From contig OZ020616.1 of assembly GCA_963971575.1 (NCBI GenBank), forward strand, positions 57,456,907 through 57,520,906: DNA of 64,000 nucleotides, written 5' to 3'. The stretch comes from Liopterus haemorrhoidalis. Lineage: Eukaryota > Arthropoda > Insecta > Coleoptera > Dytiscidae. Shown piece after piece: positions 44,634 to 56,696 of the stretch. Under the pieces are notes generated by a model that saw nothing but the letters and a program-made list of their open reading frames with translations, was not told the DNA's origin and searched no databases. A program made the translations under genes and the position numbers. How positions within the stretch are numbered: the stretch's first letter is position 1; every line of letters starts with the position of its first letter.

Positions 44634-44962
44634 GGCAAGCGTCCACTGAACCGCGCCGCAGGCTAGCAGATAACGCGCTAATCGCATATTTTTCGGTAAG
44701 GGCGTCCACTAAGTCGTAGTGAACGCACTTCAAAAAATAGTATTTTGTTTACATCACTTGGACTCGCGTGAGTTAAGACATACATGCGAGCGTGACAGCC
44801 TTAATGTAGTACGCAAAAATATTCTTCGTCGAGAAATCTGTTCGCAGTTGCGGAAATGCAATGCTTATAGTACTGATAGAATCATTTTAAACACAGTAAA
44901 AATTAATTTTATGCGTTGACTGCGGGGTGTGTGTTGCACGCGGTGCGGCACAGTGGACGCTT
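44634..44962. mobile_element. MITE with AAGCGTCCACTG ends
   Basis: AAGCGTCCACTGAACCGC at the left and the complement of AAGCGTCCACTGTGCCGC at the right are inverted over more than 20 bp with few mismatches. GCGTCCACTAAG recurs internally at 44701. The target duplication is not clear, so the superfamily is not assigned. Confidence 0.68.
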
Positions 44963-47002
44963 TAATGAAACATGCAAATTACAGCAAAACATTTTTTTTT
45001 AAGTTATGACAGAACTAATTATGGAGCATGTCAGCTGTTACAGTGTACAATCTATTTGAAAATGCATGAATTTGGAAAAATGTACAGGGAAGCTCTGGCA
45101 AATAAACTAATTGACATAGTGATCGCCAAGTGTAGTACTCACATAAACCAAGCAGCTGAGATTCCACAGTTTTGATGTCCGACTATGATCGATGGTATTA
45201 AATATTGTAAATTTAGATAATAATCTACAAATTATAAATGTAAACTTATTCTTTGACTGTTCTCTGTATCTGTCACTGTCTATCATCTTTCTACGCACTA
45301 TAATGACAGCCCTTTTACGAGATTTATGTCGATTGTAACTTCTTACAATTACAGTAACTTTTACCCATTATGTGAGGCTTTTGATCATTTTCTTTAATAA
45401 AAGCTCACACCTAAAAAAAAGGTCCTCACTTCTAAAATACATTTTTCTTGAAACAATTCTGGGGGGCCAGAGTAATTGGAGGGACCACCCGCTAGCGCCG
45501 CCACTGTATATTTACCATTATACCCACCATTGGTCTTTCTAAGTACTCGCTAAATCTATTTTTTACAAATCTTTCTTCTTATATTCTTACAATTTTTTTA
45601 TCACGTTAGGTATAGCATTTAACCATCTATAAAAATATTTTCCTCCTGTATAAAACATGTTTTAATCCACAATTTGATCAAAAAATTTAATTAAAACTAA
45701 AACAAGAATAAAACAGTTAAAAACTCTGTCCATCATGTTATTTCAATTAAAATATTCTTCTTATTTTCAACAAATCCGAGCGAAAGTCAAATCGGTTCTG
45801 GAAAATTGAAATACAAAAAAACAATAATAGCTTGTAGTTCTGTTTTCCGATATCAGATCTCATGCACTGTAATCTACAAAAACTACAAAAATAAAATATA
45901 AAAAAAAACCTATTCTGTAGAGGTTTTAGTAAGAGCTTTGATAAATTACAACTCTCGTACAAAATCACGAAATGTGAAACGACCAAAACTCAACTGGATA
46001 ACTTGGAGACGTCTATCAAATTATAAATCTGGAAAACATCGCTTAGATACACAAGTATTAGCAAAAAAAAACGGTTTTAAAAGGTTAGAATACGTATTAA
46101 GATAATCGTAATGGAAGTATATCAGAAATATAAAATACGTTTGCCCCTTGATGCTATGTAACCATCAATGCACGTATGCAATATAGGTTACAAACTAACA
46201 AATATACTTATAGGCTATTGAGAAGTGACATTATATACCGGTGTCGACGCTATGTTGGCAATATGGCTGTTGTGTCTAGTACTCAGCTGTCATTTCTAGG
46301 TACCTACTAAATCTAGTTTTTATGAAATACATCTTCTAGTTTCTAGTTACCCGATAATCAGTCTTTCTTCGCATATTGTTAATTCTTTTTATCACATGTT
46401 AGGTATAGTTTTTTCCATAAATTATCAAATTTTATCAAATCTATATCTTTGTAGAGCACCATAACCCTGCGGGTGTTTTTTTCACTACATATTTTCCCCT
46501 ATTTCCCAAGTTTTCCTGCTGTTCTCCCGTCGATTGTTTTCCCAGCGTGATATGCAGAGAATTTTCCCTGTTACTTTAAATAAGTGGACCGCACAGTCCA
46601 TTGCTTTAAATTTTGCCAATTATATTTTGTTCTGTCCGATTGTGACCCTTAGTTTTAACACACATGAATAGATTTAACCAAAAGTTTAAATTGTATCAAA
46701 TTTGGGATTTAACCCGAAAAGCAGAAACTTTTTTTTATATTATACGTGTTTAAAAAACGGTCGAATTAACGGCATTTATACCTGCCTTCACATAAAATAA
46801 AAAGTTAACATGCATTTATAGACAAAAAACAAATTTTGTTTAATCGTTTAATTGCCAGAATTGATATTAAAATTAAAATAAATATGCAAGAATTGCCCGA
46901 ATATATCAACATAAATGCACAAAAAGCAACAAAAAGTTTGTTGACAACTAAAACAAAACAAATATGAAAAATAATATGAAACTTTTAGACTATCAGATCA
47001 AT
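44963..47002. other. unassigned interval with hAT relic and a dispersed duplication
   Basis: 45410-45508 resembles the interior and right end of the MITE at 21955 (AAAAAAAGGTCCTCACTTC; GCCGCCACTG) but lacks a left end. About 45535-45625 and 46290-46405 resemble each other (AAGTACTCGCTAAATCTA / AGGTACCTACTAAATCTA, and ATCACGTTAGGTATAG / ATCACATGTTAGGTATAG). No coding sequence. Confidence 0.4.
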
Positions 47003-48262
47003 TCTGTAAAAAGTTACTATAATAGTTACCGTGTAGTAACGTTACTACAAAATAATTTTTATAGTGACTTTCATAGTAACTTTAACATTTTTCGTATTCT
47101 GTAATATCCAACTGTAGTGACGTCGCTATGAAAGTTACATCTTAGTGACAGTTACTGAGAAAAGAATGAAGTTAGTTACAGAAGCGCAACACGCATGCGC
47201 ACTGGTGATATACAGATGACAGTTGAGGTTAAAAATGTCAAAATATTATATTGCTTACATTATTTTGTTGTTATATAATATATATTATGGTATATACATT
47301 TATAAAATATAAAAAAAAAAAAACAAAATGAGTGAAGAAATTAAAAAAAAAAAAAACGGAATGCAAAAACAAATTCTCGACAATAGAACCAGTGGCGCAG
47401 GCGGGTGGGATTTGGGGGTTTGAACCTCCCATGAAGCTGGATTTTTTATTACTTCGATGCATTTTCCTTGTTTTGTCATTACTTCCATACGTCTCATTTT
47501 ATAACCCTCCGCCCTCATGAAACTATTTTTGCGTCACTGAATAGAACTTTTGTTAATTTTTTTAAAAACAAACAATATTTTTTTTAATAATTTTAAAAAA
47601 TACTTATATTAAAAATGAGGAATTGGAAAAGACTTTTTGATCTTTAATATATTTCATCTCCTGCAATATAAACATTTACACTTATACATACATATTTTAT
47701 ATATATTTAATTTATGTAATTTTCTTTATAGGGAAAAATTGCTAAGCGATGTGACATCTGGTGGGATTTTAACAACTACAGAAATAGACATTCTATCGCG
47801 CTTTTTTTTATAAAAAATGTTTGCATAAAAATATAATTGCATAAAAACAAGTATTAATATTGTAGCAAAATTACAAAAACCACCAGTAAACATTAAAATT
47901 CACGTTGTTTATATGTAACGAATGTCTATTTTGAAGGTTCCAAGTATGCCGAAATAGCGCTGCAATCTTAAAATACTTCCCCTATTAATCTTCTTCATTT
48001 TCTATTATATCTAAAAATTACACATAAAATCAAATTCCGCCATTTTTATCTCCATAAGAACTAAGTTATTACTTATGAACACCAGCATTTAGTAGTTACT
48101 ATGATAGAAACTTTTATAGTAACATGGTACTAAATATTGTAGTAACTTTTGTCTTACGGAATACAAAATACCCCAAAGTTACCACGATAGTAACTGACTT
48201 TGCTCATAGTGACAAATTTAGTTACTATGATCATAGCAACTGAGTTACAGAATTCTGTATGG
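47003..48262 (+). mobile_element. Family E DNA element, copy 1
   Basis: The two ends (AATTCTGTAAAAAGTTACT and the complement of AATTCTGTAACTCAGTTGC) are inverted, and both subterminal regions are packed with GTTACTAT / ATAGTAAC half-sites, often as palindromes. The core includes GCGCAACACGCATGCGCAC and a hAT-like MITE at 47390-47539. It is homologous to 52636-55245. There is no transposase, and the target duplication was not resolved. Confidence 0.78.
47390..47539. mobile_element. hAT-like MITE, 150 bp, TSD AATAGAAC
   Basis: The ends are CAGTGGCGCAGGCGGGTGGG and the complement of CAGTGACGCAAAAATAG. The 8-bp duplication AATAGAAC is exact (47382-47389, 47540-47547). The same insertion, at the same site, is present in the other family E copy (53102-53247). 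Confidence 0.92.
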
Positions 48263-49335
48263 CAATAAAAAAAATAAGGTGCTGGCTTTTAATATTGGGT
48301 TTATAAACCAAAAACCAAATTTTAATGAATAGTGGTAAAAATTATGCTATTGGGCATATTTTTTTGTATTGCAAAAATGAAAGCTATGTATTATTTTTTG
48401 TAGTAGACATTGAAAAAGGAAAATATGGAAAACCTTTCAGAAAATAAATATCATTTTACATTTTCACAGAGTGGAAATCGAATTGAATGACACAGCACTT
48501 TCCAGATGTCGATCTGTATGCAGTGTTACAAAGCTTGGGTTAGCTTAGAACAATATCATTAATTGAGAGAGAGTCGCTCTGAATGCAACCGTACTAAGCT
48601 AAAAGGACTCCAGCTTCAGCTCCAGCTCCAGCTCCAACTCCTGCCAATAACAATCAACTCTGATTTAACACCGAGGAAATGTCTATAACAATTACCGATT
48701 TAAAGCCAATCTTTTACTTTTGTTTAAAATTAAATTAAACTTGGAACAAAATAAAATAAAACCTATTTTTGTAAATAAGTCCCGCGCACTATTTATAATA
48801 CATGAGGGAGAGGGGGGGGGGTCAAAGCCAAAGTGGTGTAAGTCAGCTTAGTCTGATCTATTGGTGAGAATATTTGATAGAGCTAGATGGCGTACATATA
48901 TGAAGTAATATTTTTTGTTTTATTTGTAAAGTATATAGGAATATGTTTATAAATTGTTGTATTTTAGACGAAATGAGACAGGGCCGTTTTGAAATGAGAA
49001 AGGAAATAGCGTATTGATCTGTAACCTGCCGTTGCCAAGTTATGTTTCCGGTATTTCGTAGCAAAAACGAAATTTCAATCGGAATTCACTTGACGCTCAA
49101 GTCTGTAGCACAGTACAACCATATTCAATCCCAGACTATTTTTGGATATAAATTTGATAAAAGTTAACTCGTGTATAAGCTAAAGGAATCATTCTGCAAA
49201 GTCTATTTCCTTCCAAGTATTACAAAATAACTTTTCAACTACGATATTTTATCAATAAAAACAAATAATGTTCTTGGAACGTCTCGTCGTTTCAAAAAGG
49301 TTCCTTTTGTATTTGTCCACTTTTATTCTAAATAA
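48263..49335. other. unassigned interval
   Basis: It contains a short (AGCTCC)n-like stretch at 48611-48640 and a G run at 48814. No gene supported. Confidence 0.35.
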
Positions 49336-49337
49336 TA

Positions 49338-50608
49338 CAAGGTGTCTCAAAAGAAATTTTATATTTATTTAGCTTACTACGTGAACGCAACGTATCCGAG
49401 GGGCGCGGGGGTTATGTCAATCGGTAGCCTGGCTCTTGGAAATTTAGTCGCTATGGAGCGTTTCTCGGGAGCAGACCGCGCGTTATGCGTGCGAGAGTTT
49501 TACAAAAACGGTGATTCGGCGACTGTAGCGCGTAGAAAATTCTGCAGTATTCGAGGTTTTCGCCACTTAAATGATGCGCCAAGCATTCCTCTCATTCGAC
49601 ATTGGGTTAAAAAGTTTGAAGAGACTGGTACAAGGCTGGATAAATCAAAATCCGGGCGACCTAGGTCATCAAGACGGGAGAAAACGTGGAGAATATTAAT
49701 CAGTCTGTTCGTGACGACCCGAACCTTTCAATTCGGAAGCGCGCAAGTGCTTTAAATGTGCATAGATCATCATTACATCGCATTATGCACAAAGACCTAA
49801 AGCTGCACACCTACAAAATTCAATTGGTGCAAGAATTAAAGCCCCAAGATGCCAGTCAGAGGCTTAATTTCGTAAATCAGGTGATTGAGCGATTTTCAAC
49901 GTTTACCAACATTTTGTTTTCGGATGAAGCTCATTTTCATCTTAATGGCCACGTAAATAAGCAGAACTGCCGCTACTGGAGTGCAACGAATCCGAAACGC
50001 AAACATCAGAAACCCCTACATTCGCCTAAAGTGACCGTATGGGCTGCGATGTCGGCGCGAGGAATTATCGGCCCTTACTTTTTTGAAGACGAAAGGGGGC
50101 GTGCAGTTACAGTGAATTCAGAGCGTTATGTGGAGATGTTAGACAACTTCTTGGTACCTGAACTGCAAAACTTTCTTGGCTATAACCAAAGAACATGGTT
50201 CCAACAGGACGGAGCAACTTCACACACGTCCAATATGTCTCTGCCACGTGTTCGTGAAATTTTCTCAGGCAAATTGATCTCCCGGAGAGGTGACATAAAT
50301 TGGCCTCCACGCAGTCCAGATTTAACCCCTATGGACTTTTTCCTATGGGGTTATCTTAAATCTAAAGTTTACGCCAATAAACTGACTTCACTGGCGCATT
50401 TGAAAGAAAATATCCGTCACGAAATGGCAGCCATCCCTGAGTCCACCTGCCGAGACGTCATAAGTAATTTTGCTGTTCGATTAAATGAGTGCCGAGAACG
50501 CGAGAGTCTACATTTAGACGATATTATTTTTAAGAATTTTTTTCTATATACGGCTTACTTTTTTTTTAATCGATCCACTAAATATAAAATTTCTTTTGAG
50601 ACACCTTG
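49338..50608 (+). mobile_element. mariner-type element with DD41D transposase, copy 1
   Basis: Perfect 30-bp inverted ends (CAAGGTGTCTCAAAAGAAAT plus TTTATATTTA) are flanked by TA (49336-49337, 50609-50610), the hallmark of the Tc1/mariner superfamily. The 1271-bp element contains one transposase gene broken by a single-base frameshift. It lacks ~35-40 bp near the 3' end that copy 2 (61000-63449) retains, including the native stop codon. Confidence 0.97.
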
Positions 50609-50624
50609 TATGTCTTCCCACTGA
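49453..50624 (+). pseudogene. DD41D mariner transposase, frameshifted
   Basis: I place the start at ATG 49453 (MERFSGADRALC), where family-like sequence begins. Order: first helix-turn-helix (VREFYKNGDSATVARRKFC ... LIRHWVKKFEETG), a GRPRSS linker, second helix-turn-helix (LSIRKRASALNVHRSSLH), then NILFSDEAHF (D at 49923), QQDGATSH (D at 50208) and SPDLTPMDFFLWG (D at 50334). The last two D are 41 residues apart, hence DD41D, as in rosa/Visitor-type mariners, rather than the usual DD34D. A 1-bp deletion near 49675 breaks the frame after ~75 residues. At the 3' end a deletion removed the native stop, so the frame runs through the terminal repeat. All three catalytic D survive, but the protein cannot be made whole from this copy. 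Confidence 0.93.
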
Positions 50625-51647
50625 CCAAATGAAAGTATTAGTATTTTTTTTGTTTAAAAATTTTAATTTTAATTCCTTCGCCCTTCCAGTGACACAAATA
50701 AAATTAATATTTAATTCTTAACTAAAATCCTTCACGGCTATGAATCTAACAATAGTCTTTATGATTCTGTGCTGCTGCAGATTAAAGCATAAAAATTAAT
50801 TAATTAGTGGGTGGCAAACGTAGCAGAATGAGTGGAAGAGAGAATGGATGATGAGTGAGAAATAAGAGAGACAAAGAGGGAGGATTGAAAGAGCTCAGAG
50901 GGTTGGAAGCCGATTACTCCAGCCTGAGAATGCGTCAAATTCACAAGTCACCGTAGAACCAAGGGCGGAGACAATGGGATTGTTTATGAGGGGTAAAATA
51001 TTTTAGGTAACATAGACATCTTATTTTTCTTTATCTTACTAGGTACTGTCAGTCATATTGACTTTTGGACACATAGACCACTGTGTGCATCTTTTTTTTA
51101 TGTCTTTCCACCAAAATCTTGACCTTTTTGCCTTCTGTCTTTCTTTTGTTTTCTGTTTTGTTTCATATATAGTGCAAAACTGAAAATATTTTATACCTTT
51201 GAAACGGTTGGCTTGCGAACGGATGTTGATAAAGCTTTTTTCATTAAAGCTCTTAAAATTTTCACCTTTCAAATTAATTAATTTGCTAGAAATAAAACAA
51301 TATTATAAAAATTCATTATCCTTACCACCCTTGAATGAAATTATTAAGGACATTATTTTTTTATTATGTAAAAAATTGTTGCAAAAAGGGGTTGGTCGTT
51401 GAAATAAAAAAAATTATAAGTTTTATAGGCGAAGTAAAATGATAAATTTTATTATAAAGAGGGTGTGTACAATGGTTTAAAATATTACTGGTTTAATTTG
51501 GTAATGGTAATAAAAAACATTAAGTACAGAAAAGTACAGTTTACATAAAAAATATATTTGAAGAATAAACAGGAATTTTGATGTTTTGTAGTCACGAAAA
51601 TAGTTAAACTGCCAAATACAAATTCTTAGTACTAAGGACAAAAATGA
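50611..51647. other. unassigned interval
   Basis: Mixed AT-rich sequence with a purine-rich patch (50825-50905). No gene or repeat that I can support. Confidence 0.35.
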
Positions 51648-51916
51648 TTAAGGCCCGGTTTTTCCACCTTTAGATAAAGTTCCAGGTAACTATCTGACAG
51701 ATAAGGTTATTTGTAACTTCATCTGCTGAGTAAATGTCATCCCGTCTTTCAATACAAATGTATCTATCGGATAGTTATCTAACGTATAATGAGACTGACG
51801 TATTGGATTCACTGACTGGTATATTGACATTTATTCAGCAGATGAAGTTACAAATAACCTAATCTATCAGATAGTTACCTGGAACTTTAACTGAAGGTGG
51901 AAAGACCGGGCCTTAA
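51648..51916. mobile_element. MITE with ~95-bp inverted ends, TTAA/TTA flank
   Basis: AAGGCCCGGTTTTTCCACC at the left and the complement of AAGGCCCGGTCTTTCCACC at the right begin arms inverted over about 95 bp (CCAGGTAACTATCTGA; GTTATTTGTAACTTCATCTG). It is bounded by TTAA (51648-51651, 51913-51916). A second, split copy lies around 56200-57605. Confidence 0.85.
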
Positions 51917-52635
51917 AAGAATTATTTATCTACAAATATATAATTTTATCATTAAAAAAATAACTTATTATACAGGGTGTAAGGTAAAAGACAACATGGT
52001 GACATAGAATGCAATCGATTTTTCCTTTGCCAATTTTCTCCAAAATGTGAATTTCGTTTCAAAATAAACAAACAAAAAGACTTTTTTTTATTTTTCATAT
52101 TAATCCAGAAGTTGTCTAGTTGCCATAGAGAAAAAAATATTTTAATTGTAGTTCAGTAATAGAATATCAAATATTTGTTCTTTATTTACTAAAATCCGAC
52201 GAAACCTTTAAATGTGGGAAAATTCACACTTTATAACAATTTTATAAATTTACTCTCAACATTTTTCTACTTTAAATGTGTAATTTTTTCCTCGCGATGT
52301 GATAAATACAAAAGAAGCGACTTACGACAGTAGACGATATTACTCGTTGACATTTCTAAGACGGTAACTCGGAAACCTGGTCGTGAAAAAAACGTCGTTT
52401 ACACCTCGAACTGTCTGGCTTTTACAACGATATGATCATTTTTTGAGATTCTATTACTGAAGAGATTTCACTGAATTTTTTGAAACATTTTTTTTTTAAA
52501 TATTCGATTTAAATGTTATTAGGTTGGATATGTTTTGTTGATGGAGTTATAAAATTTTATTCAAAAACAAAAGTAAAAAAACCTAACGCATTTCAAGTCT
52601 ATAAGCTACCTGTCTGAGACTTCAGAATATACACA
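51917..52635. other. unassigned interval with family A terminal relic
   Basis: About 52190-52245 resembles the family A end (AAATGTGGGAAAATTCACAC). ACAGGGTGTAAGGTAAAAGA near 51974 may be a transposon end without a partner. Confidence 0.4.
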
Positions 52636-53101
52636 CCAATTTTGTAACTCAGTTACTATCATTATAGTAACTAAATTTGTCACTATGAGCAAGGTCAATC
52701 ACTATCATAGTAACTTTGGGGTATTTTGTATTCCGTAAGACAAAAGTTACTACAATAGTTAGAAACATGTTACTATAAAAGTTCCTATCATAGTAACTAC
52801 CAAATGCTGCTGTTTATAAGTAATAACTTAGTTCTAATGAAGATAAAAATGGCGGACATGTGATTTTAAGTGTAATTTTTAGATATAATAGAAAATGAAG
52901 AAGATTAGTAAAGAAAATTATATAAATTAAATATATATAAAATATGTATGTATGAGTGTAGGTAAATGTTTATATTGCAGGAGATGAAATATATTAGAGA
53001 TCAAAAAGTCTTTTCCAATTCCTCATTTTTAATATGAGTCTTTTTTAAAATTAATAAAATAAGTAGTTTTTGTTTTTAAAATAATTGACAAAAGTTCTAT
53101 T

Positions 53102-53247
53102 CCGTGACCAAGAATTTAATGAGGGGGGAGAGTTTTAAAATGAGACGTATGGAAGTAATGACAACACAAGGAAAATGCATCGAAGTAATAAAAAATCTAG
53201 CTTCATGGGAGGTTCTAACCCCCAAATCCCACCCGCCTGCGCCACTG
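53102..53247. mobile_element. hAT-like MITE in family E, second instance, TSD GTTCTATT
   Basis: It is the inverse of 47390-47539 with the same 8-bp flanks (GTTCTATT is the complement of AATAGAAC; 53094-53101, 53248-53255). The shared site means the insertion happened once, before family E was duplicated. Confidence 0.88.
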
Positions 53248-53315
53248 GTTCTATTGTCGAGAATTTGTCTTTGCATTCCATTTTTTTTTTTTTATTTTTT
53301 CACTGATTTTGTTTT

Positions 53316-53525
53316 TACCGACCGTCAACATATATAAGGGAGGTATTGTGATCATACCGATTTTGACATTTCGAGATTTCGATGGATCTCCACGAATTGA
53401 GGTCCCTACATAACGTTTTGACTATTTTTAGCATGATGTCTGTCGGTCTGTCTGTCCGTTCGTCTGTCTGTCTGTATGTCTGTCTGTATGTCTGTCTGTC
53501 GGTCTGTCGGTCTGTCTGTCTATCT

Positions 53526-53560
<35 letters not shown>

Positions 53561-53945
53561 TACACGTGCAGAGCAAATTAGGCTAAAAGGATTTTTATGA
53601 AACTTCATATTTAAGCTTCTGCCAGCAATGGCACGAGTTGATCAACTTTTGGTAAAAATCGGTTGACTAAAAATGGGAGTTTACTCGTGTCGAACAGAAA
53701 AATATTTCGAAAAAAATTATTTGCTATAACAGCAAGAACTAATAACTTTTATTTGAGACGTTTTTTGATAAAACGATAAATTTCGAATAATTTCTGTATA
53801 ATTTTTTCATACTTATATGTAACGTTTCCATGGTCATGATAATCTCTGTTAGAAAATATTAGGCCAAGTTATTTCTACTCTGCTGCTAGAATGTATTTTA
53901 TATAAGTACTTTACGATGGCGGTCGGTCCTGTGGTGGCCACAGCT
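53316..53945 (+). repeat. Family B repeat, longest copy
   Basis: It runs from TTTACCGACCGTCAACATA through a long TCTG/TATG/TCGG tract (53438-53558), GTGTACACGTGCAGAGC, AGCAATGGCACGAGTTGATC and GATAAAACG to GGTGGCCACAGCTGA. The start is precise across copies; the end is set by the following family A copy. It is non-coding; long DRQT-type open frames here are microsatellite artefacts. Confidence 0.85.
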
Positions 53946-54001
53946 GATTTTTTTAGGGTTTTGTAGGTATGACCAAAAAACCCTTATACCGTCATTTTGT
54001 C

Positions 54002-54059
<58 letters not shown>

Positions 54060-54915
54060 TCGGTTAAAATTGTAGCCAAACGGCTAAACCTAGAGAGTTG
54101 AAATTTGGCATGTTTATACAACTCTTTGACCCGCACATAGGAAAAATACTAAAACATCTAAAAAACATACCCCCCTAAAAATATAAACAAATATGTGCTC
54201 ATCGAAAACAAAAATATTTTTTTTTAATTCTGAGTAGGGTATCAAATGAAAACCCTTAGTACGTGGATTAACGATCAAATTTTTATTTTTGCAAAATAAA
54301 TTATTTTGATGCGATTTTTGCCAAAATTGTGCAAAAAAATTTTTGTCCCACACCCTGTAGCCCAGATGGTTTAAACTAAAAATCTAAAAAAATTCCAAGT
54401 AATGTATATTGGTGTGAACCGAAATAGTACAACAGGAATTTTTGATCAGATTATGTTTTCGGAAAATAACGCATTTTTTGTGGTTTTTGGTTCACAAAGT
54501 ACAAAAGTTATACCAATGTAAGACACTGATACGCTAAGCGTCCGATGGCGCAACGCGTTAGTGCGCTGGTGTCGGAAGCTAAAATTCTCTGGAAAACGAA
54601 GGGTTTCGAGTTCGAGTACGGACGGAGTGAGTTTTATTTTTCTGTTTTTTTTTGCATTTTTATTATGTTGAAATTATTTTGTCAAAATTCTAGTTATATT
54701 TTGACAAATGTTGTATTTAATTTTTAAGAGCGTAAATTTAATAACCAGTCTTATTATATGATTAACAGACGATAAATTATTTTAAAAATATCGTTCATTT
54801 TGTCGTGATTACTATAAAGTAAAATTTGTCATACACACTCAGCATACCGCCTTCACTAATTATATACCTGCGAAACCCTGAAATGTGTGAATATTCACAC
54901 TTCACATCAATTTTC
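53946..54915 (+). repeat. Family A composite repeat, copy with divergent tRNA-like module
   Basis: It starts TTTTAGGGTTTTGTAGG, has (TCTG)n at 54003-54060, the GAGAGTTGAAATTTGGCAT block, a tRNA-like module at 54540-54623, part of the right body, and ends ATACCTGCGAAACCC plus GTGTGAATATTCACAC. Part of the right body between about 54750 and 54855 is replaced by other sequence. Confidence 0.8.
54540..54623 (+). other. tRNA-like module in family A (distinct type)
   Basis: GTCCG at the start pairs with CGGAC at the end like an acceptor stem, GCGCA/TGCGC form a D-stem-like pair around ACGCGTTAG, and GAGTTCGAGTACGG resembles box B. The T arm does not pair well, so I do not call a functional tRNA. 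It is quite unlike the modules at 8757 and 27425. Confidence 0.5.
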
Positions 54916-55245
54916 TTAATTTTATAAATGTATATACCATAATATATATTATATAACAACAAAATAATGTAAGCAATACAATATTTTGACATTTTTAACC
55001 TCAACTGTCATCTGTATACCACCAATGCGCATGCGTGTTGCGCTTCTGTAACTAACTTCATTCTTTTCTTAGTAACTGTCACTAAGATATAACTTTCCTA
55101 GCGACGTCACAACAGTTGGATATTACCGAATTCGAAAAATGTTAAAGATAGTAACTTTAACATTTTTCGAATTCGGTTAAAAGTTATCTTGCAGTAACAT
55201 TACTACACGGTAACTATTATAGTAACTTTTTACAGATTTGATCTG

Positions 55246-56058
55246 ATAGTATCGAAATATTAAGCTGGAGTGTTACTTCCATCAGTGTTACTTCAATAAA
55301 CATTCGGGCTAATCCAACAAATTACAACTAACAACAATTAAAGATGTGGCAACCAATCTTTCTGAACGCTTGCTGTAGTTTTATAGTTCTCAAACAAATC
55401 AACAACATATCTGAACGTATTTCCATTTCATGTGTCCCTCCTATTATGTTAAACATTTGCTTGAGCGATTTACATAATACAATCTCTGTTTTATGTCCCC
55501 ATCAAAGGAGTTCTGATTCTCTTAATCTAAGGGTGTCCACCCATCAATCAACATTTCATCCTCTATGTACATCCCTCACCACCTGAGACCGAAACCCTTC
55601 TTTACATAAATAAACTCTGGATTACCAGTATGGTTATTTTCTTGAATTGTTCTTGGGGTGTATATAGTAATTTTTGTTTACGATCAATAAAGACCAATGT
55701 GGTTAACAGAAAAGGGTTCCACTGAAAAGGATTACAGACAAAATGGGGCGTAAATAAGTATTTTGCTGACATTAATTTAAAGGCACACAGATGGAACTTC
55801 TGCGAAATGGGACATGAAATGTCTACGAAAGACAATACTTTTAAAATATGAATTAAAGTACCAGACAAGACAACAAACAATACTTAATGTGACTTTACCG
55901 ATTGTGATTGGATAGAGTTTACTCTATTCCTGTTAATTTATTACAGTTATTTGTATAAAAATAATTGAATTTAGAGGTTTTTGATATTGTTTATTATATT
56001 GAATTTGAAGTTAAAATATTCGATTCCTATTGGCTGATTTGAATTAAGATCATTCTGA
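55246..56058. other. unassigned interval
   Basis: Open frames at 55344-55586 (plus) and 55602-55880 (minus) show no motif I recognise. Nothing else supported. Confidence 0.35.
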
Positions 56059-56059
56059 T

Positions 56060-56140
56060 TGGTTATAGACGTACTAACTATAAAATTAGGAGTTCCGCAA
56101 GGCTCAATTCTGGGGCATTCATTGTTCTTGCTCTCTTTCT
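56060..56140 (+). pseudogene. non-LTR reverse transcriptase relic
   Basis: The frame reads VLTIKLGVPQGSILGHSLFLL, which contains the RT core motif GVPQGSILG. Only about 25 codons survive. Confidence 0.7.
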
Positions 56141-56315
56141 TCCTATTCTCATTCCAGCTTCTCTCTCCGATTTCCTTCCTATTTGTCTTTTTGCAACAGC
56201 AGGAATTATCCGTTAGATAACTATCCGATAGATAAATTTGTATTGAAAGACGGGATGTCATTTATTCAGCACAATAAATATCACATAACCTTATCTGTCA
56301 GATAGTTACTTAGAG

Positions 56316-56660
56316 CAGCGTTTCTCAACCTTTTCTGGCATGGGACCCCCCAAAATTATTTAAATATTGTCTGCGGCCCCCCCTATATATATATATACAG
56401 GATGAACCGTGGCGTCAGCGTTTTTAAATATCATTTTATAAAACTTACTAAAGTAAATAAACTTTTATGCCGTCTGTTAATGAAAAGAACTGAACTTTTA
56501 AAAACCACCTTTCATTGCGTTGTTTACAAGTGTTTTTGTGTCGAGCTTGCTTTTATTTCTATTTTTTTTTTTTTTGAGTAATTATACAAATATATAGTCG
56601 TATTATAACCGTTTAAAATACGGCACAGACACAATAAAAACGCTGACGCCACGGTTCATC

Positions 56661-56696
<36 letters not shown>

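Larger units (their letters stand above)
52636..55245 (-). mobile_element. Family E DNA element, copy 2, with nested family B and A repeats
   Basis: The ends match family E copy 1 in inverse (ATTTTGTAACTCAGTTAC at 52642; TTACAGATTTGATCTGATAG at 55228-55247), with the same GTTACTAT/ATAGTAAC-rich borders. The core is interrupted between about 53316 and 54915 by family B followed directly by family A. The flanking family E sequence resumes at AATTTTATAAATGTATATACC. The internal hAT-like MITE (53102-53247) is at the same site as in copy 1. Confidence 0.82.

Noticed and set aside
47271..47520. Overlapping open frames on both strands at 47271-47520 and 53104-53337
   Set aside because: They run across a hAT-like MITE inserted in family E, and neither frame is conserved between the two copies beyond nucleotide identity.
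49342..49452. An earlier transposase start inside the mariner terminal repeat
   Set aside because: That would need a GTG start and would translate the inverted repeat. The first family-like residues follow the ATG at 49453, and eukaryotic initiation favours ATG.
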